Counted from the first letter of the stretch, positions 41,290 to 51,141 are shown. The stretch: DNA of 64,000 nucleotides from VXLM01 sp034421575 (GCA_034421575.1 DAOUKG010000036.1:6038-70037); one strand, 5' to 3'. A program made the numbers and translations. Notes: generated by a model from the sequence alone, not told the origin.

Positions 41290-43266
41290 CTACATCCCGT
41301 CCGCAACCGAGAAGTCCCCAATCGAGAAGCTGCCGATACAGTAGTCCACGACCGGCCTCCACTCGTCGAAGACATCCGCCGGCGCGTAGAAGACCACTAT
41401 GAAGCCCGTCTCTCCCTCATGGATATACGCTAGCCGCACGCCCTTGGTGTGGCCCTCGTCGGCCTCAAAGTCCTCGATCAATATCGGCGCTCCGGTCGGG
41501 GTGACTATCTCTCGGCTGGCGGTGACCTGCTCACTAAAGACAGGTAGGCCGTTAACGAGAGGAGAACGAAGTACGAAAAGGTCGAGCGGAATATCCTCAT
41601 TGGGCTCCCGTCTAAGGTGCTTCATGTCTCCCTTCCCAAGAGCGACTGTCTGACCTCGGAAACCCTGCTCGAACAGTACTGCGCCTAGAATCTCCGCATG
41701 ATCTCCGCCTGCGATGTTGAGCGGGTAGTCGATGTGAACCGCAGACGACGTTTTCTCGAATGAGTGCCGAAGCATGTCTCCAGCCGAGCTCTCGATCGTG
41801 TCAACGGGTTTCTTCGGTTTGTTGGACGGTGTTGAGTTGGACGGTATATGAAAGGCCGACAGGGTATAGCCCGCTATTTCACCTTTGGACTGAATAGCGA
41901 TTGTGTATTCTCCGTCCACGGAGGCTCGGTAGTCGATCTCTCCTCGCCTCCCCCCCGCAGAGACAATTTCATACGGCGCTGCGTCGGGATAGCTTATTGT
42001 CATGCGTGATTCATGGACGCTCTCGGTACGCAAGCCAACCAGTTGTCCTTTCTTCAGGTCGATTGTGTACCAATCACTATCATGCCACGTGTCTAACACC
42101 GCATGAATTGTTTGTCCTATCTGCAGTTGCGCGCCGTCATCGGGGTCGTGATACCTTACCAACGGAACAGAACTCTTGATTACGACCTCACGTTCCAGAT
42201 CGTATCGCTGCCTGACCACAACGAACCACGTTCCGTAATAGCAACATGAGTCCTGCAAGCCGCTTCGTGTCGAGTGGAAAGCGGGGCTGAAGTCGGCGTA
42301 TCCGTTTTCGTAAAACAGTCCGTACTCAACTTCCGGGGTCGTATCGAAATCGATGGTAATGGAGGCCTCGGAGAGGTCCCGAAAGAAGAGTGTCTCGGTA
42401 TCTGCGCGCCCGCGCAGAACGAACTTGTGCTCATAAGTACCTTGGTCTTTGGACAGCGGGCGTGATCCTGCCAGAGAGGCCTCATCACCGCTCACGATCC
42501 TCTTCAGCCTGTTTCGTACGACATTTGAAGAGGTTCCCGAGCCTCCATTTTCGTTCCCCCGCAATTGAACTCCAATCACCTCGCCCTTGCCATTCGTTAT
42601 AGTGCCACCACTCATTCCAAACCTAACCGCTGCCGTAACAAATATCTCCGCGACATCAGCATCTCTCCAATAGTGGTTGCGCCTTAAGTATCCTGTGGAA
42701 GCGAACAGTCCGGCAAAGCTCACTGGATATCCAACGACAAATACGGAGGCCCCTTCGATTTCGTTGTCAGCGTTCGCGAATTCGACATGGGGGGCAGAGG
42801 TATCGATAGGACCCAAGAACGCAAGGTCGGCCAGGTATTCATAGGAGACGACCGGCACGTCTTTATGCTCGACACCGTTCTCGAACACAACGTCAGCGAC
42901 CGTATTGGGCCACACGACATGGGCGGCCGTTACGATGTAGCTCCCCTCCACGACAAACCCACTGCCTACTTCCGAGTCTCTAATGCGAATTTTCACCATC
43001 GACGGGACGACCCTTTGTACTGCATCGGGCAGTGGCGTAGCCACAGCGGTTGCGGTGGGTGACGGTAACGGTATGGCTGTTGGCGTGGTCGTCGGCGTAG
43101 GAATAGGCGTTGCTGTGGCAGTAGGCGTCGCGGTCGGCGGTACGGACGTGGGCGTGGCAGGCTCGGCAGTTGCCTGAGTGGTCGTTGTAGGTTCGGGGTC
43201 ATCGCCACACGCGGCGAACAACGCCAGAGCGAGCGCCGTCAACGGTCCGACAAGCCTGGCGATCAT
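41290..43266 (-). CDS. Secreted lipoprotein with trypsin-like serine protease domain
   Basis: A 658-residue protein. A signal peptide ends in LFAAC (Cys20), then comes a long Thr/Pro/Ala linker of tandem TPTA-like units (about residues 25-80). A trypsin-like domain follows with His in IVTAAHVV, Asp in LADLAFLG and Ser in FGMSGGTI. After about 270 the sequence changes to beta-rich domains of unknown type, including a pre-peptidase C-like stretch (DSDWYTIDLKKGQLVGLRTE). It probably acts as an outer-surface protease. ATG 43266 was chosen for signal peptide and ribosome-binding site. The frame is open further upstream. Confidence 0.85.
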   Translation of the reverse strand: MIARLVGPLTALALALFAACGDDPEPTTTTQATAEPATPTSVPPTATPTATATPIPTPTTTPTAIPLPSPTATAVATPLPDAVQRVVPSMVKIRIRDSEVGSGFVVEGSYIVTAAHVVWPNTVADVVFENGVEHKDVPVVSYEYLADLAFLGPIDTSAPHVEFANADNEIEGASVFVVGYPVSFAGLFASTGYLRRNHYWRDADVAEIFVTAAVRFGMSGGTITNGKGEVIGVQLRGNENGGSGTSSNVVRNRLKRIVSGDEASLAGSRPLSKDQGTYEHKFVLRGRADTETLFFRDLSEASITIDFDTTPEVEYGLFYENGYADFSPAFHSTRSGLQDSCCYYGTWFVVVRQRYDLEREVVIKSSVPLVRYHDPDDGAQLQIGQTIHAVLDTWHDSDWYTIDLKKGQLVGLRTESVHESRMTISYPDAAPYEIVSAGGRRGEIDYRASVDGEYTIAIQSKGEIAGYTLSAFHIPSNSTPSNKPKKPVDTIESSAGDMLRHSFEKTSSAVHIDYPLNIAGGDHAEILGAVLFEQGFRGQTVALGKGDMKHLRREPNEDIPLDLFVLRSPLVNGLPVFSEQVTASREIVTPTGAPILIEDFEADEGHTKGVRLAYIHEGETGFIVVFYAPADVFDEWRPVVDYCIGSFSIGDFSVADGM

Positions 43267-43271
43267 AGGCC

Positions 43272-43763
43272 TCACCCTTGCCTTTCGAGCACCCGTGTGA
43301 CCACCTCGATCTCGTCGATGACTTCGCTGAGCGTCGGAAACTGGTACCGCTCCAGGGTTTCGTAGAGCATTTCTTCGCCCGTGCGGGGATCGAACACCCT
43401 GTGATGATAGTCGTCGTCGTAGAAGTGGATGTTGTGGTATCGCAGTACCGGATGCCCGCCCTCGACCCATGCGGCATACCGGTATGAAATCCCGCGAACT
43501 TTGCAGAGGCCGCCGATGTAGCGCGTTTCCAGCCGCTTGTCGACTTCCAAGACTACGCCGCGGCGACAGTACACGAGGCCGGTAAGATCAATGGCGCGTC
43601 CTGGGGCATCCTCGGTGAACGTGATAGTGTTGGGGCGTGAACGGTCTATGAACGGGTGTTCATTAATGCGCTTGTGGTGGATGGACTCGTAGTGGTCCCA
43701 GGTGTTCCAGTCGTGGGGGTCTCGTTGGTAAGGTAATGAAGAACGGTGCAGTCCTGCATCCAC
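43272..43763 (-). CDS. Possible toxin-like protein paired with 43646-43915 (DUF6516-like)
   Basis: Up to 163 residues. The middle (RGVVLEVDKRLETR, ISYRYAAWVEGGHPVLRYHN) and the His/Asp-rich IHFYDDDYHHRVFDP resemble DUF6516-type putative toxins. It overlaps the upstream gene by about 118 bases in another frame. Either the true start lies further inside or there is a frameshift between the two. The function is not established. Confidence 0.55.
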   Translation of the reverse strand: MDAGLHRSSLPYQRDPHDWNTWDHYESIHHKRINEHPFIDRSRPNTITFTEDAPGRAIDLTGLVYCRRGVVLEVDKRLETRYIGGLCKVRGISYRYAAWVEGGHPVLRYHNIHFYDDDYHHRVFDPRTGEEMLYETLERYQFPTLSEVIDEIEVVTRVLERQG

Positions 43764-43915
43764 TTCAATTTCTCGTCCGTTTCATGTTCACTGCCGTCTT
43801 GAAGCGCTCGCGCCATCTCGTCGGACGACATCTCATAACGCTGCTCATAGGCCTTGATTCGCTCGACGAGGATGTCCTCCATCGGTCGATCCAGCTTGAT
43901 TACGGGGATGCCCAT
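43646..43915 (-). CDS. Small antitoxin-like protein upstream of a toxin-like gene
   Basis: The first 75 residues are helical and charged (MGIPVIKLDRPMEDILVERI, AYEQRYEMSSDEMARALQDG, DEKLKWMQDCTVLHYL) and look like an antitoxin. The last 20 (TNETPTTGTPGTTTSPSTTS) look like out-of-frame reading of the overlapping downstream gene. This suggests an old frameshift that removed the native stop. ATG 43915 follows GGCGGAGCG. Confidence 0.6.
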   Translation of the reverse strand: MGIPVIKLDRPMEDILVERIKAYEQRYEMSSDEMARALQDGSEHETDEKLKWMQDCTVLHYLTNETPTTGTPGTTTSPSTTSALMNTRS

Positions 43916-44077
43916 CGTTCGCTCCGCCCTTCCGGTGATGTAGTACATGTGTATCACAGTACGCCAATCATCGTCAATCTGGCTTTGGCCTTCTGCAACC
44001 CTGCGTCCTCATCTCATTCGTTGTAATATACTTAGAGAAGACCCGATTTGAGGCCGGGCCTTTGGAAGGACGGGCGT

Positions 44078-46720
44078 ATGCTCAAGACCGTGACAAACCT
44101 CATCACCGGCGGTGGCGATAGAGCCATAAAGCGCCTTCGCCCCGACGTTGAAGCCGTCGCATCGTGGGAGACCGAGCTTGAAAGACTCTCCGACGAAGAA
44201 CTGCGGGCCAAGACCGATGAGTTCAGGGCCCTTCTGGCCGAGGGTGAAGACCTCGACGACATTCGGTCCGAGGCGTTTGCCGTCGTGCGTGAGGCCTCCA
44301 AGCGGACGATTGGTCTGCGCCATTTCGACGTCCAGATAATGGGTGGCGTCGTTCTCCACGAGGGCAAGATCGCCGAGATGAGGACGGGCGAGGGCAAGAC
44401 CCTAGTCGCCACCCTTCCCTCGTACCTGAACGCCCTCACCGGCCGCGGCGTCCACGTCGTAACCGTCAATGACTACCTCGCCAAGCGCGACGCCCAGTGG
44501 ATGGGCGGCATATACCACGCGCTCGGCGTCTCGGTGGCATCTCTCCAACACCAGTCCGCCTATCTTTACGACCCCACGGTCGAAGGTGCAAAGAAGGGGT
44601 TCGAGAACCTTCGGCCCATCACGAGGCAAGAGGCGTACCAGGCCAACATCACCTACGGCACGAACAGCGAGTTCGGGTTCGACTACTTGCGCGACGCTAT
44701 GGCCGGAGACGATTCCATTCGCGTACAGCGGGAACGTCACTACGCGATCGTCGACGAGGTCGACAACATCCTCATCGACGAGGCCCGGACGCCTCTGATC
44801 ATCAGCGGCCCCGCGGAGGAGTCTGCCAAGGACTACCAGAGGTTCTCACGCTTAGTCTCGACCCTGCAGAAGGGAGTCGACTACACCGTCGACGAAAAAC
44901 TGCGCTCAGTGTCGCTCACGCCGGAGGGCATGACGAAGCTGGAAAAGATGCTTCGCGTCAAGAACATGTACGCGCCTGAGAACTTCCGGCTCGTCCACTT
45001 CGCGGAGAACGCCCTGAAGGCCCGCGCCGTTTATGAGCGCGACCGCGAGTACGTCGTTAAAGACCGCGAGGTGGTCATCGTCGATGAGTTCACCGGACGC
45101 ATGACGCCGGGACGACGGTTCGCCGACGGCCTGCACCAGGCCCTCGAGGCGAAGGAAGGCGTCCCTATCCAGCGTGAGTCGGTCACCTACGCCACGATCA
45201 CCCTGCAGAATTACTTCCGACTCTATGAAAAGCTTGCGGGCATGACCGGTACCGCCGTTACCGAGGCCGAGGAGTTCTGGAAGATCTACAAGCTGGACGT
45301 TGTGGAAATCCCCACCAACGTGCCCATGATCCGTGAGGACCAGCCCGACTTCGTCTACAAGGACCAGCAGGGCAAATACAAAGCCATAATCGACGAGATC
45401 GAGTCGCGGCACAACCGAGGCCAGCCCGTCCTCGTCGGGACTACGGACATCTCCAAGTCGGAGATCATCAGCCAGATGCTCAACCGGCGGAAGATCAAGC
45501 ACTCCGTCCTCAACGCCAAGCAGCACGAGCGCGAGGCCCTCGTCGTCGCCGAGGCGGGACGTCCGGGAGCCGTCACCGTCGCTACCAACATGGCGGGTCG
45601 CGGCACGGACATCGTGCTGGGCGGAAACCCGGAATTCGTGGACGACCTTTCGCAGGAGGACTGGGAACGCGACCACCAGACCGTTCTGGATGCGGGCGGG
45701 CTCTTCATCCTCGGTTCAGAGAAGCACGAGGCGCGCCGAATCGACAACCAGCTTAGGGGCCGTGCCGGGCGTCAAGGGGACCCTGGAGAGTCGCGATTCT
45801 ACGTGGCGCTGGACGACGACCTGATGCGGCGATTCGGCGGCGATCGCATCCAGTCCGTCATGAGCTGGGCAGGCTTGGAGGATGACGCGCCCTTAGAGAA
45901 CAAGATGGTCACCAAGGCAATCCAGGGCTCGCAGGTAAAGGTTGAGTCGCATCACTTCGATATACGCAAGCACCTCGTTGAGTACGACGACGTGGTCAAT
46001 ACCCACCGGGGCGTCATCTACGAGCAGCGCGACATGGTATTGGCCGGTTCCAACATGCGCGACAACGTACAGGAGATGCTCGAAAAGGAGTTGATCGTAA
46101 TCCTCGATAGCTTCCTGCAGGGTGGACGTGCCGACGACTGGGACGTCGAAGGTCTCATCGCCGATCTGAGCACAGTCATGCCGCTCGACGAAAAGCTATC
46201 CGATCCCGACGCTGTCTTCGATATGTCAGCGGACGCGATTTACGACGAAGTGCTCGCCCATGCGAACCGGCAGTACGACCGGATGGAAGAGTTCTTCACT
46301 CCCGAGGTGATGCGCACCGTCGAGCGCGCCATCATGCTGCGCGTCATCGACTCCCACTGGGTGCAGCACCTGACGAGTATGGAGAACCTGCGGCAGGGGA
46401 TCGGCCTTTACTCGTACGGACAGCGCGACCCTCTCGTCATGTACAAGACGAAGGGATTCGAGCAGTTCCAGACTCTAACCGACCGCATCCAGTCCGACGT
46501 GGCGCGAATGATCTTCCGCGTGCAGGACGCCGGTCCGCCTCCTCAGCGTGGACGCTCCCGGCGGAACGGGCCATCCAACGGAGGGGCGCCGGCCAAAGCC
46601 GCCGCTGCTCCGGCATCTGGAGTCCCCGGCGGGGAGACGGACGCCAACGGACGTAAGCTCTCACGCGCTGAGCGCCGCGCCATTCAGCGAATGGAAAAGA
46701 AGGCCAACAAGAGGCGCTAG
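44078..46720 (+). CDS. secA: Preprotein translocase ATPase SecA
   Basis: 880 residues from ATG 44078, which has GGAAGGACG upstream. Ordered marks: Walker A MRTGEGKT, TYGTNSEFGFDYLRD, DEVDNILIDEARTPLIISG, the preprotein cross-linking domain, TNMAGRGTDIVLGG, and RGRAGRQGDPGESRF (motif VI). SecA drives export through SecYEG at the inner membrane. The C-terminal tail ends KKANKRR and lacks the CxC...CH zinc motif found in many SecA proteins. It is followed after 20 bases by ccmA, probably in one transcript. Confidence 0.96.
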   Translation: MLKTVTNLITGGGDRAIKRLRPDVEAVASWETELERLSDEELRAKTDEFRALLAEGEDLDDIRSEAFAVVREASKRTIGLRHFDVQIMGGVVLHEGKIAEMRTGEGKTLVATLPSYLNALTGRGVHVVTVNDYLAKRDAQWMGGIYHALGVSVASLQHQSAYLYDPTVEGAKKGFENLRPITRQEAYQANITYGTNSEFGFDYLRDAMAGDDSIRVQRERHYAIVDEVDNILIDEARTPLIISGPAEESAKDYQRFSRLVSTLQKGVDYTVDEKLRSVSLTPEGMTKLEKMLRVKNMYAPENFRLVHFAENALKARAVYERDREYVVKDREVVIVDEFTGRMTPGRRFADGLHQALEAKEGVPIQRESVTYATITLQNYFRLYEKLAGMTGTAVTEAEEFWKIYKLDVVEIPTNVPMIREDQPDFVYKDQQGKYKAIIDEIESRHNRGQPVLVGTTDISKSEIISQMLNRRKIKHSVLNAKQHEREALVVAEAGRPGAVTVATNMAGRGTDIVLGGNPEFVDDLSQEDWERDHQTVLDAGGLFILGSEKHEARRIDNQLRGRAGRQGDPGESRFYVALDDDLMRRFGGDRIQSVMSWAGLEDDAPLENKMVTKAIQGSQVKVESHHFDIRKHLVEYDDVVNTHRGVIYEQRDMVLAGSNMRDNVQEMLEKELIVILDSFLQGGRADDWDVEGLIADLSTVMPLDEKLSDPDAVFDMSADAIYDEVLAHANRQYDRMEEFFTPEVMRTVERAIMLRVIDSHWVQHLTSMENLRQGIGLYSYGQRDPLVMYKTKGFEQFQTLTDRIQSDVARMIFRVQDAGPPPQRGRSRRNGPSNGGAPAKAAAAPASGVPGGETDANGRKLSRAERRAIQRMEKKANKRR

Positions 46721-46740
46721 CGCGCCCTCTGCGGTAACCC

Positions 46741-47466
46741 ATGACTGACGCCATCCCCCCGGGACCGGCCATCGACGTGCAAGGCGTGAGCAAGGCCTAC
46801 GGTCGCTCCATAGCTCTGAACGACATTAGCCTGAGCGTGCCGTGGGGGACAGTGCTAACCGTGTTCGGCGCGAACGGCTCCGGCAAGACCACGTTGATCA
46901 AGGTGCTGGCAACGCTGTCGAAGCCTGATGTCGGAAAGGTCAGCATCGGCGGCCTCGATCCAAGACGCGACGGGCCATACGCCCGGCGCTTGATCGGCGT
47001 TCTCACCCATGATCCGCTGCTCTACGACGACCTCACCGCACGCGAGAACCTTCGTTTCGCCGCCCTCATGTTTGGCATCGAAAGCCCTGGAGAGCGGATC
47101 GAGGCCGTCGCTGACAAGCTCGACATCGCATCCCGCCTAGACCAGCGAGTAGGCACACTTTCGCACGGCTGGAAGAAACGCTTCTCCCTGGCCCGGGCGC
47201 TCCTTCATGATCCTCCCATACTTCTCATGGACGAGCCGGAGAGTGGACTGGACGCACAGGCCCTCACCGGTCTCGGCAATCTCCTCAGGGAGGAATCGGA
47301 GCCGCGTCGCGCCGTCGTCCTGACCACACACAACTTCGAGCGTGGAATCGAGTTCAGTGATGAGGTTGCCATCCTGGCGAAGGGCCGCATGGTGTACCGC
47401 GAGTCAACATCCGGAGTCGGCGACTCCGACACTCTCAGACAGACCTACGGGCAACTCATCCAATGA
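46741..47466 (+). CDS. ccmA: Haem exporter ATP-binding protein CcmA
   Basis: A 241-residue ABC ATPase. Walker A is GANGSGKTT, the signature LSHGWKKR (in place of LSGGQ), Walker B ILLMDEP, and the switch His in LTTHNFE. It resembles CcmA, which together with CcmB exports haem or releases holo-CcmE during cytochrome c maturation. The stop overlaps the ccmB start by four bases. No ccmC, ccmE or ccmF is in the window. Confidence 0.88.
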   Translation: MTDAIPPGPAIDVQGVSKAYGRSIALNDISLSVPWGTVLTVFGANGSGKTTLIKVLATLSKPDVGKVSIGGLDPRRDGPYARRLIGVLTHDPLLYDDLTARENLRFAALMFGIESPGERIEAVADKLDIASRLDQRVGTLSHGWKKRFSLARALLHDPPILLMDEPESGLDAQALTGLGNLLREESEPRRAVVLTTHNFERGIEFSDEVAILAKGRMVYRESTSGVGDSDTLRQTYGQLIQ

Positions 47467-48137
47467 CCCGATACGTCGGACCCATCCTCGCCATCGCATG
47501 GAAGGACATCGTCCTCGAAACGAGAACGAAGGACATCATAGTTGCCGTATTGGCCTTCTCGCTCCTGGTAATCGTCGTTTTCAACTTCGCCATCGACCCG
47601 ACGCCTCGCACAATCGGCCTCGTCGCTCCGGGCATCCTCTGGATAGCCTTCGTATTCGGCGGCGTGCTGGGGCTCAATCGCTCTTTCACCCTGGAGAAGG
47701 ACAACGGGAACATTCACGCGCTCATGGTCGCGCCCGTCAGTCGAGAGGTCATCTTCTTCGGCAAGACGCTCTCCAATCTCATTTTCATGCTCGTTGTTGA
47801 ATTGATCACCCTGCCCGTCTTTGCCATGCTGTTCAATTTCTCGCTGGAGGTCGCCGAACTGCTGCCGGTCGCTCTCCTGGCCACGCTGGGAATCGTCACC
47901 GTGGGTTCCGTGTTTTCATCCATGGCCGTCAACACGCGGGCGCGAGAGGTGATGCTCCCGCTGCTGTTCCTTCCCGTGGCCCTGCCTGCCGTCATCGCCG
48001 CCGTGGAGATCAGCGGCAGCGTTCTCGCCGGAGACGGCATGTTCTCCGATACCGAGTGGCTTGCGGTGCTGGCGGCGTTCGACGCGATATTCCTCGTCGT
48101 TTGCCCTGTCGCCTTCAACGCGGTCGTGGAAGACTGA
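47463..48137 (+). CDS. ccmB: Haem exporter permease CcmB
   Basis: A 224-residue membrane protein with six predicted helices. Family marks include AWKDIVLETRTKDII, LGLNRSFTLEKDNGNIHAL and FFGKTLSNLIFML. It is the permease partner of CcmA and is translationally coupled to it. It ends the secA-ccmA-ccmB series. Confidence 0.9.
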   Translation: MTRYVGPILAIAWKDIVLETRTKDIIVAVLAFSLLVIVVFNFAIDPTPRTIGLVAPGILWIAFVFGGVLGLNRSFTLEKDNGNIHALMVAPVSREVIFFGKTLSNLIFMLVVELITLPVFAMLFNFSLEVAELLPVALLATLGIVTVGSVFSSMAVNTRAREVMLPLLFLPVALPAVIAAVEISGSVLAGDGMFSDTEWLAVLAAFDAIFLVVCPVAFNAVVED

Positions 48138-48186
48138 AGACGGCTAGAGAGTTGAATTCCGGTGAGAGCAAGCCTTCAAGCGCAAC

Positions 48187-48214
48187 CGTCATACCGGCGG
48201 AGGCCGGTATCCAG
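48187..48214. repeat. Stand-alone copy of the shared palindromic repeat
   Basis: GTCATACCGGCGGAGGCCGG followed by TATCCAG is the same palindrome that lies inside the MITE-like elements (variant with TACC ends). It sits in the convergent gap between ccmB and prs. Confidence 0.7.
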
Positions 48215-48240
48215 AGGGCGCAATGGCTTGACAACGCCGC

Positions 48241-49239
48241 TTAGAACAGGGGTTGCCTGACGGCAGCCGGGACCGTCGTCACTCGCCGGTCGACGGTGAG
48301 GTCGAAGTCCTGGTCGAACATCGCGCCAATCGAGTCGCCCTGGTGGATGCGGCTAATCGCTTCACCTAGCAGGGGCGCTACGGAGATTATCTCCAGGCCG
48401 GGGAACCGCTTCTCTTCCGGAATCGGCAGCGTGTCGGTAACGACGAACTCCGTGATTCCACTGTCCGCGAGGCGCTCGTGGGCGTTGCCCGCAAACACGG
48501 CATGAGTTGCCCCGCACAGGACGCTGGTGGCGCCGTGAGCCTTGAGGACCTTGAAGGCTTCAACGACCGTCCCTCCCGTGCCAATCTCGTCATCGATGAT
48601 GAGGGCAGTCTTGCCCCGGACCTCACCGACGAGGTTGATCGCCTCGGCCTTCTCGTCGTTGCCCTGCCGTTCCTTGTCGATCAGCGCGATCGGCGCGTCG
48701 AGGACGTTGGCCACTTCCCTGGCGCGCTTCGCGCTTCCGGGGTCGGTGGCGGTCACGACCACGTTATCGAGTTCCTTCTCCCTGAAGCGCTTGGCGAGCA
48801 TCCGAATCGCCGAGAGCTCATCCAGAGGAATGTTGAAGAAGCCCTGTATCTGTCCGGCGTGGAGGTCGATGGTCAGGACGCGGTCGGCTCCCGCAACCGT
48901 GGTAAAGTCGGCCAGGAGCCGGGCAGTGATGGCAACCCGGGGCTGGTCCTTCTTGTCGGTCCGTCCGTAGGCATAGTATGGAATGACCACGGTTATGCGC
49001 CCGGCAGACGCTCGGCGGGCCGCATCGATCATGATCCAGAGCTCCATCCAGTGCTCGTCCACCGGCGCGGAGATCGGCTGGATGAGGAACACGTCCTTCT
49101 GTCGAATGTTCTCCAGGAACTTGACGAAGGTGTTGTCGTTGCTGAACTTGAAGACCTCGCATTCGCCCATTTTGGTACCGAGGTACGTGGCGATATCCTG
49201 AGCGAGCTGCGGGTGGGCGTTGCCCGTGAATATCTTCAT
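48241..49239 (-). CDS. prs: Ribose-phosphate pyrophosphokinase (PRPP synthetase)
   Basis: A 332-residue enzyme making PRPP from ribose 5-phosphate and ATP. Marks: KIFTGNAHPQLAQDIA, RQKDVFLIQP, YAYGRTDKKDQPR, the metal/ribose loop DLHAGQIQGFFNIPLDEL and the PRPP motif ALIIDDEIGTGGT. ATG 49239 matches the family's usual start. The frame runs 70 residues further upstream without homology to Prs. It is convergent with ccmB and divergent from queG. Confidence 0.94.
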   Translation of the reverse strand: MKIFTGNAHPQLAQDIATYLGTKMGECEVFKFSNDNTFVKFLENIRQKDVFLIQPISAPVDEHWMELWIMIDAARRASAGRITVVIPYYAYGRTDKKDQPRVAITARLLADFTTVAGADRVLTIDLHAGQIQGFFNIPLDELSAIRMLAKRFREKELDNVVVTATDPGSAKRAREVANVLDAPIALIDKERQGNDEKAEAINLVGEVRGKTALIIDDEIGTGGTVVEAFKVLKAHGATSVLCGATHAVFAGNAHERLADSGITEFVVTDTLPIPEEKRFPGLEIISVAPLLGEAISRIHQGDSIGAMFDQDFDLTVDRRVTTVPAAVRQPLF

Positions 49240-49509
49240 CTCATCGTAGAGATGATGGGTCTCCTCGTGGCCTCCGTTTCGCTGCTTGCTAACGGTTACA
49301 GAATTCTTCGTCGAGGAGTGCGAGTTGTTCTGCAACGAATCCCTCTCTCGTCGGAGTCTGAGGCGCGCGGATACGACATCCGAAGGCGCACGCATTATAG
49401 CACAGGCGAAATGACACGCGACCAACGCAGCCAATGATTTTCCCACCAAGTATTTTCTGATCCGTAGCCACGACTTGTCCCCTTTGCGATAATGGGAGCA
49501 ATCGACCCC

Positions 49510-50679
49510 ATGTCTACCCTAACGACGAAAGTAAAGGCACTCGGCAAGTCGCTCGGCTTCGACATCGTCGGGATCACAACCGCCGAGGGATTTGCTCGCG
49601 ACGAGAAGGCGGCACTTGAGAGGGTCAACGACGGCCTGATGGATGGGCTGCCATGGTACACCGCCGAGCGCGTCCGCAAGGCAAACAGCCCGCGCAAGCT
49701 GTTGGAGGACGCGAGGTCGGTCGTATCGCTTGCCATGAGCTACAACTACGGCGAGGCCGAGCCGCAGGGGCAGGGTCCGCATGGAAAACTCGCGCGATAT
49801 GCGTGGGGCGATGACTACCACGACGTGATGAAGAAGCGGCTTCGAGAATTCGTTTCCGCCCTGCCCGACATCGCAGGGCGACCGGTGCAGACGCGCATCT
49901 TCGTGGACGACGGCCCGATGAACGACCGTGCCGCCGCCGAACGCGCGGGAGTCGGCTGGTTCGGCAAGAACACCAACATCCTCACGCCAAGCCACGGCTC
50001 GTGGGTGCTGCTGGGTCAGGTCATCACCGATCTCGACCTCGTGCCGGACGCGCCACTCAAGAAGAACTGCGGCGAGTGCGTCCTCTGCATCATTGACTGT
50101 CCCACGGACGCAATCGTCGCGCCCTACGTCATCGACAATCGGAAGTGCATTTCCTACCTGACCATCGAGTTGCGCGGCCCGATACCGAGGGATATCCGTC
50201 CTCTCGTGGGCGACTGGGTGTTCGGCTGCGACATTTGCCAGGACGTCTGCCCCGTCAACCGGAAGGCGGAGACTTCCCTAGAGCCGGCCTTTCGTAAACG
50301 CCATGACTTCGACGCCCCTGCTCTCTTGCCGCTCCTGGAGCTTGACGATGAGGGTTTTCGCGAGCGATTTCGCGGCAGCCCCGTCAAGCGGGCCAAGCGT
50401 GTGGGTCTTCAGAGGAATGTCTGCGTGGCGCTCGGCAACATCGGCGACCCCGTTGCAGTGCCGGCGCTTGCAAAGATTCTCAGGGTGGGTGAATCCCTCG
50501 TACGAGAACACGCGGCTTGGGCCTTGGGCAGGATTGGAGGTCCAAAGGCAAGAGCGGCACTGCTCGACGCCCTACAGACCGAAGATGACGGCGAGGTGAA
50601 GAAGGAAATTGATTTATCCGTTGCAGAAATCGACCTCGATCGAACACCCGCCGGTTGGCACCGAGACCATCGAGCATGA
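49510..50679 (+). CDS. queG: Epoxyqueuosine reductase QueG with HEAT-like tail
   Basis: A 389-residue cobalamin-dependent enzyme for the last step of queuosine tRNA modification. The N-terminal domain has VDDGPMNDRAAAERAGVGWF and GKNTNIL, two 4Fe-4S sets follow (CGECVLCIIDCP, CDICQDVCP), and a C-terminal HEAT-like segment (VALGNIGDPVAVPALAKIL, AAWALGRIGGPKARAALLDA) ends the protein. ATG 49510 has GGGAGC nine bases upstream and is preferred to 49492. It is a single gene before a long repeat region. Confidence 0.92.
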   Translation: MSTLTTKVKALGKSLGFDIVGITTAEGFARDEKAALERVNDGLMDGLPWYTAERVRKANSPRKLLEDARSVVSLAMSYNYGEAEPQGQGPHGKLARYAWGDDYHDVMKKRLREFVSALPDIAGRPVQTRIFVDDGPMNDRAAAERAGVGWFGKNTNILTPSHGSWVLLGQVITDLDLVPDAPLKKNCGECVLCIIDCPTDAIVAPYVIDNRKCISYLTIELRGPIPRDIRPLVGDWVFGCDICQDVCPVNRKAETSLEPAFRKRHDFDAPALLPLLELDDEGFRERFRGSPVKRAKRVGLQRNVCVALGNIGDPVAVPALAKILRVGESLVREHAAWALGRIGGPKARAALLDALQTEDDGEVKKEIDLSVAEIDLDRTPAGWHRDHRA

Positions 50680-51022
50680 AAATGTGTTGACGCAGAAGAA
50701 GGGCAACCACAAGGGTTGCCCCTACGACGGGTTGGCCGGGGGGTATTTTCAGAGGAATCCCCCATGCAGGTCGATGCCTGCACACCAAGGAGTGTAAATG
50801 GGCGTCGGTTCCTCTGTCGGCGATTGTCGTAAGGCAACGTCCGGGGATGGATTCCCGCCCCGTATCGTGGTACGGGGTGACGTTCTTTCGCGGGAATGAC
50901 GTGGTGGGGGTGGCGCGATATCGGGGACGGGTTGCCTGACCTGGGGTTATTTTCAGGGTAATGACAGGATATGTTGGGGTGCTGGGAGAAGGTCCCGTCC
51001 TGCCAAGGACTTTTTGAAAATT

Positions 51023-51050
51023 TGTTGCATGGTGTTGCATTCTGTTGCAT
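51023..51050. repeat. Three TGTTGCAT units at a 10-base period
   Basis: TGTTGCAT occurs at 51023, 51033 and 51043 with two-base spacers, so each copy falls on the same face of the helix. Regular spacing of one helical turn is typical of protein-binding arrays, but no regulator or target gene is evident. Confidence 0.8.
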
Positions 51051-51141
51051 TTTGCTCGTTATCGTAAAGTTCGCGGCTTCGCCCGGGGCACCTGGCACAG
51101 GGCAAGTTGGAGAAGCGGCATGGTTTTCTTTTGTTGTATTT

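Noticed and set aside
49240..49449. 70-codon N-terminal extension of Prs
   Set aside because: No resemblance to PRPP synthetases. MKIFTGNAHP is the usual start of the family.
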